From positions 62,001-126,000 of the forward strand of contig NZ_JALLIY010000017.1 in assembly GCF_023242315.1 (NCBI RefSeq): a stretch of DNA of 64,000 bases, written 5' to 3'. Shown here piece by piece: positions 1 to 7,556 of this stretch (its first letter is position 1; the number at the start of each line of letters is the position of its first letter). The notes beneath the pieces were generated by a model. That model searched no databases. It was not told the origin of the DNA and saw nothing but the letters and a program-made list of their open reading frames with translations. Source of the DNA: Pseudomonas sp. MWU13-2105. GTDB taxonomy: Bacteria > Pseudomonadota > Gammaproteobacteria > Pseudomonadales > Pseudomonadaceae. Both the position numbers and the translations under genes were made by a program.

Positions 1-2
1 CT

Positions 3-272
3 GATGCGCAGGCGTCCTCCCGAATTCGTTGGCCGAGTTTGCTGGTCGCTGTTTCGATCATGCTTGTCTGCACGCTCTATCCGCTCATCATGGCGGCCCC
101 CGATGGGAAAGCCGATCATGTCCTGGCCGGCGCACTGCTGGTTGCCATGAGCGCGGCTTTTGTCAGGGGGGTGGGTTTTGTCCCGCAAATGCGTGTCTGG
201 CGTTGGCTGTTCTCAGGCTGGACCTGCTTGGCGGCGCTTGCGATTGCCGGCTGGGTGAAGTTCCTGCATTGA
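3..272 (+). CDS. YbgE-like cyd operon membrane protein (5' end off window)
   Basis: The frame is open from the left edge, so the start lies outside the window; only about 89 C-terminal residues are visible. Two hydrophobic segments are present, and the stretch VRGVGFVPQMRVWRWLFS resembles the conserved C-terminal part of the YbgE family (small inner-membrane protein encoded with cytochrome bd-type oxidases). That assignment is from memory of the family pattern and is moderate. A GC-rich inverted repeat (about 280-299) after the stop could be a terminator. The oxidase genes it may belong to would be to the left of the window. Confidence 0.5.
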   Translation, partial: DAQASSRIRWPSLLVAVSIMLVCTLYPLIMAAPDGKADHVLAGALLVAMSAAFVRGVGFVPQMRVWRWLFSGWTCLAALAIAGWVKFLH

Positions 273-325
273 GTCCTGACCGGCGCCGCAGCCGGCGCCC
301 ATCAGGCAGAGCCCGTTGTCGGCGG

Positions 326-1408
326 TTATTGCGCCGCCGGTAACAGAAACCGCGCCAGCACTGGCAGATGATCGGAAATCGTCAAGCTATCGTCCTGGCG
401 TACCCGGGCCTCGATCCGCTTGAGCTTGGAACTGTAGAAAAAGTAATCCAGGGTCCGATCCGGCCCGCTGACGTCGGGATCGTTCGGGTAAAACGTCAGC
501 CACTGCTCACGGTCGATGCCGCTGGCTTCGTTGTTGCTCGGGATCATCGGGTACTTGTCCCACAGCAGATGCAGCTCACTGTCCGCCGAGTAACCGCCGC
601 GCAAGCGTGGCGGCAGGCGCAGATACTGGCCCAGCGGCAGCAGGTTGAAATCGCCGCCGATCAGCCACGGCGTGCCCTGGCTTTCGAACTTGTCGAGCAG
701 TTGCAGGGTTGTCCCTGCTTGCCTGAGTTGGGTGTCGTTCTGGGCATAGGCGCCCAGTTGCGTATTGACCACTGCCAGCTGTCCGCCATCGCTCAGCGGC
801 AGGTAGTTCACCAGCAGCGCCGGCCGGGGCTGGAACTGCCGTTTGAGCAGATTGCCCGGGGACAATGGCAGTTGCTGGCGCTCGGCGTGTTCGACCTGAT
901 AGCGACTCAAGGTCGCCAGCTTGCGCCCGACACTGCCGAAAATATGCAGGTTCGGGACAAAGTCGGCTTTCCAATCGAACGCCTGGGAGCTGCAGGGGTA
1001 CAGGTCCGCCAGACGCTCCTGGAGCAATTTCAACTGATCCTGGTAGGCGCTGGCCTTGGCGTTTTCGTCGACTTCCTGCAACAGCACGATATCCGGCTGC
1101 TCGTCGCGGATCACCCGGGTCACCTCGTCCAGGCTGAAGGCCATGTCTTCAGGGGTCGGACGTTCGTCCGGGCCGCTGCCGTCGGGCAGGTCGTACCAGA
1201 ACACGTAGCGTTTTCCCGCCAGGTACTGGAGGTTCCAGGTCATTACCTTGAGGGCCTGGCCCGGGACCAGCACCGGGGCCCCGGCGGTGCAGCGCACCGG
1301 CAGGGTTTCGCGCTCTTCCGGACGCCAGGTAAGGCTGTAGACCAGCAGGGCGGTGAGGCCCGCGACAATCAGCAGGCCGGCCACCAGGTAACGTAATAGA
1401 CGAGTCAT
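326..1408 (-). CDS. Endonuclease/exonuclease/phosphatase family protein, membrane-anchored or exported
   Basis: 360 residues. An N-terminal hydrophobic segment (about residues 5-26) is followed by an EEP fold: MTWNLQYLAG near residue 55, VLLQEVDENA near residue 110 (metal-binding Glu), GGDFNLLP near residue 255 and SDHLPVLARF at the C-terminus (catalytic Asp-His). This fold hydrolyses phosphodiesters or phosphomonoesters with Mg2+; the substrate cannot be told from sequence. The ATG at 1408 is preferred over one 11 codons upstream because it begins with the membrane segment and clears the upstream gene, whose stop is at 1419. It probably forms a two-gene unit with the YciC-like gene. Confidence 0.8.
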   Translation of the reverse strand: MTRLLRYLVAGLLIVAGLTALLVYSLTWRPEERETLPVRCTAGAPVLVPGQALKVMTWNLQYLAGKRYVFWYDLPDGSGPDERPTPEDMAFSLDEVTRVIRDEQPDIVLLQEVDENAKASAYQDQLKLLQERLADLYPCSSQAFDWKADFVPNLHIFGSVGRKLATLSRYQVEHAERQQLPLSPGNLLKRQFQPRPALLVNYLPLSDGGQLAVVNTQLGAYAQNDTQLRQAGTTLQLLDKFESQGTPWLIGGDFNLLPLGQYLRLPPRLRGGYSADSELHLLWDKYPMIPSNNEASGIDREQWLTFYPNDPDVSGPDRTLDYFFYSSKLKRIEARVRQDDSLTISDHLPVLARFLLPAAQ

Positions 1409-1418
1409 GGGCCTCGGT

Positions 1419-2081
1419 TCAGTCTTTGGCGGAGTTTTCACCGATCAACATGTAGATTCGGAACAGCACGATGCTGCTGAACAGTTGCAGGAAACTGTGG
1501 GCGCTGTCGATGATCAGCATCAACACCGGGTTCTGCGGTGCCGGGTAGACACTCAGGCTCAGGCCCTTGAGCAGCCAGAGTGGCCCCATTACACACAGGA
1601 TGCAGGTGAAGGTTAGCCAGAAGTGGCCGCGGCTCAAGGCGAAACTCTCCTTCATCGCCCGCAGCGGCTCGCGCCCGCGCAGTACCAGCAGGTATTCGGA
1701 GAAGGCCAGGATCACGGTCAGCCAGATGCCGGGAATGAAATACAGCGACAGGCCCAGCACGATGGCGATGGTGTTGACCGCCGAGAGCAGTGCAAAGCGT
1801 GGCCACAGGCGCAGGGACATGGCCAGCAGATCGCGATTGGCTGGCGCTTCGCCCCGACTGCGGGCATCGAGAAACAGGATCAGCGCCGCCGTGTACAGTG
1901 GATAGACCAGCAGTCCGGCCACCAGGCCATAGGCCGGCGAGGCATCCGGGCCCACGGCGTTGTCCAGCAATTGCTGGAGCAGGGTCTCGAGGATCACCAG
2001 CGGCAGGCAGAGCCAGGCGATCTGGCGCAGGTTGCGCTGGAAAAAGTACAGGGAATCGCGGATTACATTGAACGGGTTCAT
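1419..2081 (-). CDS. YciC-family inner-membrane protein
   Basis: 220 residues, MNPFNVIRDSLYFFQRNLRQ at the N-terminus, with about six hydrophobic segments and the conserved pattern of the YciC/UPF0259 family (LVLRGREPLRAMKESFALSRGHFW in the second half, given here only as a landmark around residues 135-158). The role of the family is not established. The start is the ATG at 2081; the open frame extends further upstream but that extension lacks hydrophobic or conserved character. It lies 10 nt upstream of the EEP-family gene and is probably cotranscribed with it. Confidence 0.75.
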   Translation of the reverse strand: MNPFNVIRDSLYFFQRNLRQIAWLCLPLVILETLLQQLLDNAVGPDASPAYGLVAGLLVYPLYTAALILFLDARSRGEAPANRDLLAMSLRLWPRFALLSAVNTIAIVLGLSLYFIPGIWLTVILAFSEYLLVLRGREPLRAMKESFALSRGHFWLTFTCILCVMGPLWLLKGLSLSVYPAPQNPVLMLIIDSAHSFLQLFSSIVLFRIYMLIGENSAKD

Positions 2082-2264
2082 CGGTTGTCTATCGCGCAGG
2101 CTGAGGCAGGGCCACACTTTAACCGATGGCGCGGGCCGACACTCAAATGTAAACGTTAGGTAAGGACTATTGAAACTTCCTGTAACAACCCCATAACTGG
2201 AGGACGCCTGGGCCCGGTTGGGTCGAGGCGATCGATTTCTACCCGGCAATCTAATGAGGTCGCC

Positions 2265-3050
2265 ATGAACAGCGAAGAGCAAACCCTGATCGATGGACTG
2301 TTTTCACGGTTGCAGCAGGCCGGCATGGATTCAGCCCCGCGTGACGCCCTGGCCGAGGCGCGGATCAAGGAACACCTGACTCGCCAACCGGCTGCACCCT
2401 ACTACATGACCCAGTCGATCCTGGTGCAAGAGCACGCGCTCAAGAGTCTTGACGAACAGAACAAGCAACTGCAGGCGCAGGTGCAGCAGCTGCAGGACGA
2501 ATTGCAGCAGGCCCGTGCCCAGAGCGCCGCGCCGGCGTCGAGCAGCGGTGGTTTCCTGTCGAGCATTTTCGGTGGCAGCCGCGATCCGGCTCCAGCGCCT
2601 GCACCGAGCAACTCCGGTGGCGGCTGGCGTGAGCCGGGGCGTCCTGGGTTCAATGCTCCGCCACCGCAGCAGAACTACAACACCCAACCCAACTATCAGC
2701 AGCCTGCCTACGCCCAGCCCGCGCCACAGCAGGCGGCCCCGGCGGCGCCTATGGGTAGCGGCTTCCTCGGTGGCGCGCTGAAAACGGCAGCTGGTGTGGC
2801 CGGTGGCGTGATGCTGGCGGAAGGTATAAGCAGCCTGTTCCATCACAATCAGCAGCAACCGCAGATCATCGAAGAAATCATCGAGCCGAGCCCGATGAGC
2901 AACAACGGTGGTGGCGGTGGTTGGGGTGATGATCAGCGCATGGCCAACAACGACTCCTGGGGCAGCAATAACAACCAGGGTGGTTTCGCCGACACCGATT
3001 TCGATGATGACAGTTCTTCCTTTTCTGGCGACGACGATTCCTTCGTCTGA
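2265..3050 (+). CDS. DUF2076 family protein
   Basis: 261 residues, preceded by a GAGGTCGCC ribosome-binding region. The N-terminal ~50 residues (EEQTLIDGLFSRLQQA, then a segment ending APYYMTQSILVQE) are typical of DUF2076. A predicted coiled coil follows (about 58-88, rich in Gln/Leu), then low-complexity Pro/Gln/Ala linkers, a Gly/Ala-rich hydrophobic patch (about 165-190) and a Gly/Asn-rich, strongly acidic tail ending DDDSFV. The family is a periplasmic ligand-binding sensor-like protein by some annotations, but its function is unknown. It is divergent from the YciC-like gene. Confidence 0.85.
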   Translation: MNSEEQTLIDGLFSRLQQAGMDSAPRDALAEARIKEHLTRQPAAPYYMTQSILVQEHALKSLDEQNKQLQAQVQQLQDELQQARAQSAAPASSSGGFLSSIFGGSRDPAPAPAPSNSGGGWREPGRPGFNAPPPQQNYNTQPNYQQPAYAQPAPQQAAPAAPMGSGFLGGALKTAAGVAGGVMLAEGISSLFHHNQQQPQIIEEIIEPSPMSNNGGGGGWGDDQRMANNDSWGSNNNQGGFADTDFDDDSSSFSGDDDSFV

Positions 3051-3076
3051 CCGATGAAGGAGGGTTACGCATAACC

Positions 3077-3137
3077 TGTGGGAGCGGAGCTTGCCCGCGA
3101 AAGCGTCCTCAAGGCCGCCAAAAGCTCCGCTCCCACA
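3077..3137. repeat. REP doublet (REPIN), GTGGGAGCGGAGC type
   Basis: TGTGGGAGCGGAGCTTGCCC on the plus strand faces its inverted partner GCTCCGCTCCCACA across a short spacer containing GCGAAAGCG. It lies in the 339-base gap between the DUF2076 and NYN genes, which otherwise shows only a second REP copy. Confidence 0.85.
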
Positions 3138-3180
3138 ATGGGTATACGGTTGAATGTGGATTTTTGGTTTGACCGGTAAT

Positions 3181-3230
3181 TGTGGGAGCCGGATTTATCC
3201 GCGAAAGCGCCCTCAAGCTCGCCAAAAGCT
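3181..3230 (+). repeat. Single REP copy, diverged
   Basis: TGTGGGAGCCGGATTTATCC followed by GCGAAAGCG resembles the left half of the neighbouring REPIN at 3077-3137, but the inverted right half is missing. Confidence 0.6.
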
Positions 3231-3389
3231 TTGTAGACAACCAGGCTCCTGAAAATCTGTTCCTCCGGCCCATCCTCGCCCCGCCGATTATTCGCTGAAT
3301 CTCCCCCCAGGCTGGCATACTGCGCACCTAATCGCTTCCGAGCGCTCGTCATCACCCGCCAGTGCGCTTGTGCGCCATGAGGATTCGCG

Positions 3390-3869
3390 GTGAAGAAAAT
3401 CGCTGTGTTCGCCGATGTGCAGAACCTCTACTACACCGTTCGCCAGGCCTATGGTTGCCACTTCAACTATGCCGCCCTGTGGGCCGATATCAGCCAGCGC
3501 GGGGAGATCGTCGAGGCCTACGCCTACGCCATCGATCGCGGTGACAGCAAGCAGCAGCAGTTCCAGCAGATCCTGCGCAACCTGGGTTTCACTGTGAAGC
3601 TCAAGCCATATATCCAGCGCAGCGACGGCTCGGCCAAGGGCGATTGGGACGTGGGCATCACCATCGATATCATGGACGCGGCACCGCATGTCGACGAAGT
3701 GGTGCTGGCCTCCGGCGATGGCGATTTCGACCTGCTGCTCACGCGCATCATCGGCAAGCACGGTGTTGAAGCCGTGGCCTATGGCGTGCCGGGGCTGACG
3801 GCCAATTCATTGATCCGTGCCGCGAGCCGCTACGTGCCCATCGAAGGCGCGTTGTTGTTGAGAAACTGA
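3390..3869 (+). CDS. NYN domain (LabA/PIN-like) protein, putative RNase
   Basis: 159 residues, essentially one NYN domain. Acidic residues expected at a PIN-like active site are visible: D9 and N12 (AVFADVQNLYY), D85/D87 (KGDWDVGI), D93 and the SGDGDFD motif at 108-114. NYN domains are related to PIN and FLAP nucleases and are predicted metal-dependent RNases; the substrate is unknown. The start is GTG at 3390, with GAGGA six bases upstream. The downstream DEDDh exonuclease gene starts 26 nt after the stop on the same strand, so the two nucleases are probably one transcript. Confidence 0.85.
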   Translation: MKKIAVFADVQNLYYTVRQAYGCHFNYAALWADISQRGEIVEAYAYAIDRGDSKQQQFQQILRNLGFTVKLKPYIQRSDGSAKGDWDVGITIDIMDAAPHVDEVVLASGDGDFDLLLTRIIGKHGVEAVAYGVPGLTANSLIRAASRYVPIEGALLLRN

Positions 3870-3895
3870 AACCGATTTTGCAAAGGGCTGGGCTT

Positions 3896-4507
3896 TTGGA
3901 ACGTATTGCGGTCATCGACTTTGAAACCACCGGCATCACCCCGAACGCGGGGTGCCGGGCCACGGAAATCGCCGTGGTCATCCTGGAACAAGGGCGCATC
4001 GTCGACCGTTACCAGAGCCTGATGAATGCCGGCGTGCGCGTGCCGGCCTTTATCGAACAACTGACCGGGATCAGCAACGCCATGTTGCGTACCGCGCCGT
4101 CGGCGGAGCGGGTGATGAACGAGGTCAACGAGTTTGTCGGCACCACCCCGTTGCTGGCGCATAACGCCGCGTTCGACCAGAAGTTCTGGGACTTCGAGCT
4201 GGGGCGGATCAAGCGCACCCGGTTGCAGAACTTTGCCTGTTCGTTGCTGTTGGCGCGGCGTTTGATGCCGACGGCGCCGAATCACAAGTTGGGTACGTTG
4301 ACCGCGTTCGCCCGCTTGCCGAATACGGGCCAGGCGCACCGGGCCATGGCCGATGCCGAGATGGCGGCGAACCTGCTGGCGCATATGGCCGGCGAGCTGC
4401 GCGACAAGCATGGGGTGCAGGTGTTGTCCCATGATTGGTTGTGCAAATTGCAGAAGGTGCCGGCGGCGAAGATCGGTGAGCATTTGAAGCGCTATCGGGG
4501 CGTTTGA
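3896..4507 (+). CDS. DnaQ-like 3'-5' exonuclease (DEDDh)
   Basis: 203 residues. All three exonuclease motifs are present: ExoI VIDFETTG (D8, E10), ExoII AHNAAFD (H89 to D94) and ExoIII HRAMADAE (H148, D153). The fold degrades single-stranded DNA or RNA from the 3' end. A TTG at 3896 is chosen because AAAGGG lies about eight bases upstream; an upstream TTG at 3878 is possible. It resembles stand-alone epsilon-like exonucleases, with no GIY-YIG or polymerase domain. The pairing with the NYN gene suggests a joint role in nucleic-acid turnover, which is inference. Confidence 0.85.
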   Translation: MERIAVIDFETTGITPNAGCRATEIAVVILEQGRIVDRYQSLMNAGVRVPAFIEQLTGISNAMLRTAPSAERVMNEVNEFVGTTPLLAHNAAFDQKFWDFELGRIKRTRLQNFACSLLLARRLMPTAPNHKLGTLTAFARLPNTGQAHRAMADAEMAANLLAHMAGELRDKHGVQVLSHDWLCKLQKVPAAKIGEHLKRYRGV

Positions 4508-4620
4508 GGGCGCTGTGCGGACAATTCGAAGGGTTACGTCTGGCCGAGATGTGTGGCGAGTGGGCAGGCCCTAATGCCGTTCACTTAAGGCGAATGGGAT
4601 ATTGAAAAGGCCACTTAACC

Positions 4621-4694
4621 TGTGGGAGCGGAGCTTGCCCGCGAAGCTTTTAGCGGTCTCAAGGGCCTCTTCGCGAGCAAGCTCTGCTCCCACA
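4621..4694. repeat. REPIN, GTGGGAGCGGAGC type
   Basis: TGTGGGAGCGGAGCTTGCCC with GCGAAGCTTTTAGC, then the inverted end GAGCAAGCTCTGCTCCCACA. It starts the 578-base gene-free stretch 4508-5085, which also holds an inverted repeat (4878-4903) and the C4-like RNA. Confidence 0.85.
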
Positions 4695-4877
4695 GGGATC
4701 GTGCTCGGGCTTAACCTTGCCCACTCGCCACAAGACCGAACTCGCCTGCGAAGCTTCCTTAGCTGACAGGCATTGGCCCTGGATAGGTCTTTTGTCGTGT
4801 GGTTTTTAGGAAATATCGTACTGCTGGTGGCGACCGGTGCTGTATTTTCCGAACGGTGCAGTGACGTTAGCCTTTCT

Positions 4878-4914
4878 CCTGTCATCGCCAAATCGGTGAC
4901 AGGGCGTAGGAACC
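4878..4914 (+). promoter_or_regulatory. Hairpin plus C4 target-like sequence (a1/b1-type region)
   Basis: CCTGTCA (4878-4884) and TGACAGG (4897-4903) form an inverted repeat, and immediately afterwards TAGGAACC (4907-4914) is a perfect 8-base complement of the loop sequence GGTTCCTA (5037-5044) of the C4-like RNA. In phage P1 the c4 antisense RNA is preceded by a similar a1/b1 region that competes for pairing; placing this element in that role is inference. Confidence 0.5.
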
Positions 4915-4980
4915 CTTGCAATTGACTCTGTTGGTACTGAGCATCCACCCGATCGCCCCGATTTTGTATTCGGGTGTCTG

Positions 4981-5066
4981 TTATGGCGGCCGTGCGCGGG
5001 TACGTTGATTCGTGGCCGAGTGTCCCGAGAGAGCTCGGTTCCTACCCCGCGTACGGCTGCCATCCA
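4981..5066 (+). ncRNA. C4-type antisense RNA (prophage antirepressor control)
   Basis: GGCGGCCGTGCGCGGG (4985-5000) pairs over all 16 positions, allowing two G-U pairs, with CCCGCGTACGGCTGCC (5046-5061). An inner stem CCGAG/CTCGG (5016-5020 with 5034-5038) presents the loop GGTTCCTA. Two segments are complementary to the translation start just downstream: TTCCTA (5039-5044) to TAGGAA (5073-5078), which is the Shine-Dalgarno, and GGCTGCCAT (5055-5063) to ATGGCAGCT (5086-5094), which is the start codon. This two-site logic and the location before a BRO-N/Ant gene are those of the P1/P7 c4 RNA. Exact ends are not determinable from sequence. Confidence 0.75.
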
Positions 5067-5085
5067 AGTCCGTAGGAAGGCTTTT

Positions 5086-5100
5086 ATGGCAGCTCCTTGA
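5086..5100 (+). CDS. Four-codon leader peptide overlapping the BRO-N start
   Basis: AGGAAGG (5074-5080) precedes ATG at 5086, which reads Met-Ala-Ala-Pro and stops with TGA at 5098-5100. The stop overlaps a TTG start (5097) of the downstream frame, the geometry of translational coupling. This start region is what the C4-like RNA can pair with. Whether it is translated is unproven. Confidence 0.35.
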   Translation: MAAP

Positions 5101-5547
5101 GTCTCTCGAAGTATTCCAAAATGGAAAAAGTCATTCTCGAAAGACCCACTGAAACCATACAAAATCCTCTTGAAAACGGCAGTGCTCTTGATTCGTCAAC
5201 GCAGCTTGGTCTTGCCGTTGACATTGCTTTTGAACCGCAAGTCTTTACCCGCCGCCACCTCAAACTCCGCGTCTTGCTCCTGCATGACGAAGCCTGGTTC
5301 TGCGCCCGTGATATCGGGCATCTCTACGCAATGCTGGTCTCGCCACCTGCGCCAATGGCTGACGCACCAGGTGCTGCCGATGTTGCGCGGTCAGCCGCAG
5401 CTGGCGTTGACCCAGGCACCGAGCCTTGGAATTCTGGAGTGGGATGGCGGAGCACTGAGCCTGCTGCACTGGCGGAAAGAACCGTGGATTCGGCTGCGTG
5501 ATATGCCGCAGGTGGTTCCGGTCAGTGAGTGTGGCAGCGTCTGGTAG
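5097..5547 (+). pseudogene. Decayed BRO-N / phage antirepressor-like gene
   Basis: The first frame (from TTG 5097 or ATG 5121) encodes a BRO-N-like start, with KLRVLLLHDEAWFCARDIG around residues 57-75. It then jumps straight to YAMLVS, lacking the central part of the usual domain. The expected continuation RHLRQWLTHQVLPML and the C-terminal LLHWRKEPWIRLRDMPQV lie in the next frame. A frameshift at about 5338-5342 is therefore combined with an internal deletion. Family members are prophage antirepressors or regulators; this copy should be inactive. It directly follows the C4-type RNA that would have controlled it. Confidence 0.7.
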
Positions 5548-5550
5548 ATA

Positions 5551-5660
5551 GCGATCGCGAGCAAGCTTGCTCCTGCAGTTCTGCGTCAAACATACAGGTT
5601 GCGCACGACGCCGTACTGTAGGAGTAGGGCTTGCCCGCGATGGGGTGCGAAGCGCCCCCA
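5551..5660. repeat. Diverged REP sequences
   Basis: GCGAGCAAGCTTGCTCC (5559-5575) and TGTAGGAGTAGGGCTTGCCC (5617-5636) followed by GCGATGG are diverged REP ends that follow the phage relic. A short GGGGTGCGAAGCGCCCC hairpin closes the block. Confidence 0.6.
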
Positions 5661-5711
5661 GAACCGGTAAATGCGGACTATCAGGCAGCATGCCATCGCC
5701 ATCCCAGGTTT

Positions 5712-5927
5712 TTACGATTGCTTTCTGGCCCTGCGCTCACGTATTTCGTCTACGGTTAGAAACAATCCCTTCGCGTACTCGTCGGAGCTGATTGCCAGTA
5801 GCCGGGCAATTGCTATGGCGTTGTCCCTGCCATGGGGCCCGGCATCGTCGTCTGGATTTCCTAACCGTTTGATGGTCGATGGCTCTTGTCGATTCAGATC
5901 GGGAACACCGGATTTCAGCTCGCTCAT
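5712..5927 (-). CDS. Small hypothetical protein
   Basis: 71 residues, hydrophilic and charged, ending in the Arg/Lys-rich ERRARKQS. No domain is recognised. It begins with ATG at 5927 but only a poor ribosome-binding sequence (GCGAG) precedes it. The plausible amino-acid composition and its position between the phage relic and the Lrp regulator make it worth recording, but it may not be a gene. Confidence 0.35.
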   Translation of the reverse strand: MSELKSGVPDLNRQEPSTIKRLGNPDDDAGPHGRDNAIAIARLLAISSDEYAKGLFLTVDEIRERRARKQS

Positions 5928-5985
5928 GATTGCAACTCGCTTAGGTCTGTACCGGCGTCACTTTAAAGACACCCACGCCCAACCA

Positions 5986-6447
5986 TCAGCTTTTTGCTTT
6001 TCCATTCATGTCCAAATGCCCCAACGGCACCCGCCGCTCAATCGCGCTCGACAGCACAATCGAGGTCTTGCTGAAGCCGAACTGGGCAATCCGATTGATC
6101 AGCTGTTCCAGCTCCGCCATGCTCCCCACCGCCGCCTGCAGAATCACACAGGGATCCCCGGTCACCCGATGGCATTCGGTAATCTGCGGAATCAGCGCCA
6201 GGTCGTCGTAGACCTGCTGCTTGCCATGTTGGTTGAGCCGCAACTCGATCACGCACTGGATCGGCAAACCGATCTTCGCCAGGTCCACTTTGGCCTGATA
6301 GCCGGTGATGACCCCACTGCTTTCCAGCTTCGCCACCCGCTCCGCTACCGCCGGCGCGGACAGGTTGACCTTGCGCGCCAGTTCGGCAAATGAGGCGCGG
6401 CCATTGTCCAGCAGCTCACCGAGGATCAAACGATCGTATTTATCCAT
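5986..6447 (-). CDS. Lrp/AsnC family transcriptional regulator
   Basis: 153 residues: an N-terminal winged helix-turn-helix (about 3-62, with NGRASFAELARKVNLSAPAV and the recognition region AERVAKLESSGVITGY) and a C-terminal RAM/ligand-binding domain (about 66-145, with TGDPCVILQAAV). Start is ATG at 6447, giving MDKYDRLILGELL; GAGAG lies upstream. It is divergent from the EamA exporter gene with a 161-base shared gap, the usual arrangement when the regulator controls the neighbouring exporter; amino-acid or related metabolite export would fit but is inference. Confidence 0.9.
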   Translation of the reverse strand: MDKYDRLILGELLDNGRASFAELARKVNLSAPAVAERVAKLESSGVITGYQAKVDLAKIGLPIQCVIELRLNQHGKQQVYDDLALIPQITECHRVTGDPCVILQAAVGSMAELEQLINRIAQFGFSKTSIVLSSAIERRVPLGHLDMNGKAKS

Positions 6448-6608
6448 CCACAGGCTCTCTATGACGCGGGCTTTCGAAACAACGCCAGAAAACCCCAATA
6501 TCCATGCTTTACAAAGTGTACTGGCCTTATAACACGGTTTTGTAACTTATTATTTGCCGGACGCCTTTCTAGAATAAGCCTCCCTTGTCCTGCCCGGATC
6601 TGCCCCCC

Positions 6609-7499
6609 ATGCCTGCCCCACGCCGTTTCCCGTTACCGCTGATCGGTGCCTTTTTTGCGTTGTATTTCATCTGGGGCTCGACCTACCTGGCCATTCGTAT
6701 CGGCGTGGAATCCTGGCCGCCATTGATGATGGGCGGCATCCGTTTCCTGATCGCCGGCAGCCTGCTGTATGGCTATCAGCGTTTGCGCGGGGTGCCGGCA
6801 CCGACCTGGCGGCAATGGAAAGCGGCGGCGGCCATCGGCGTGCTGCTGCTCAGTTTCGGCAATGGCGCGGTGACCCTGGCCGAACACATGGGCGTGGCCT
6901 CGGGCGTTGCCGCGTTGACGGTGGCCACGGTGCCGCTGTTCACCTTGCTCTGCGGCTATTTCTGGGGCAACCGCAATACCGGTCTCGAATGGGCCGGGAT
7001 AGTGCTCGGCCTGATCGGTATCGCCCTGTTGAACATGGGTTCCAACCTGCAAGCCAGCCCACTCGGCGCCGGCCTGCTATTGTTGGCCGCCGCGACCTGG
7101 GCCTTCGGTTCGGTGTGGAGCAAGCATCTGCCGCTGCCCCAGGGCGGCATGGCCAGTGCCGCGGAAATGCTGGTGGGCGGTTTGGTGCTGCTGCTGGCCA
7201 GCTTTGTCCGCGGCGAACGCCTGACCGAGATGCCGACGACCGACGGCTGGATCGCCATGGCCTATTTGACCGTCTTCGGCTCGATCATCGCCTTCAACGC
7301 CTATATGTACCTGTTGAAGCATGTGCGCCCGGCGGCAGCCACCAGTTATGCCTATGTCAACCCGGCTGTGGCGGTGTTGTTGGGCATCCTCTTCGCCGAC
7401 GAACACATCGGTTGGCACGAGTGCATGGCCATGGCCGTGATCATCAGCGCCGTGGTGTTGATCGGTTTACCGCAGTGGCGCAAGCCGAAAGAGGCCTGA
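6609..7499 (+). CDS. EamA-family (DMT) transporter, YedA-like
   Basis: 296 residues with about ten hydrophobic segments arranged as two five-helix EamA repeats. The first repeat has FIWGSTYLAIRIGVESWPP, the typical start of YedA-like drug/metabolite exporters. The second has the recurrent Pro/Gly-rich end LRPAAATSYAYVNPAVAVLLG. The start is ATG at 6609; a TTG nine codons upstream is less likely. It is divergent from an Lrp/AsnC regulator and probably controlled by it. The transported compound is unknown. Confidence 0.88.
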   Translation: MPAPRRFPLPLIGAFFALYFIWGSTYLAIRIGVESWPPLMMGGIRFLIAGSLLYGYQRLRGVPAPTWRQWKAAAAIGVLLLSFGNGAVTLAEHMGVASGVAALTVATVPLFTLLCGYFWGNRNTGLEWAGIVLGLIGIALLNMGSNLQASPLGAGLLLLAAATWAFGSVWSKHLPLPQGGMASAAEMLVGGLVLLLASFVRGERLTEMPTTDGWIAMAYLTVFGSIIAFNAYMYLLKHVRPAAATSYAYVNPAVAVLLGILFADEHIGWHECMAMAVIISAVVLIGLPQWRKPKEA

Positions 7500-7556
7500 C
7501 AGGGTAAACTGCCGCGCATTGCTTCACGGCGCTGACACTTTTCCTACGGTATTTCC

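Noticed and set aside
4571..4948. Possible minus-strand gene in the gap after the exonuclease
   Set aside because: The open frame reads through the REPIN and has no ribosome-binding site or recognisable composition.
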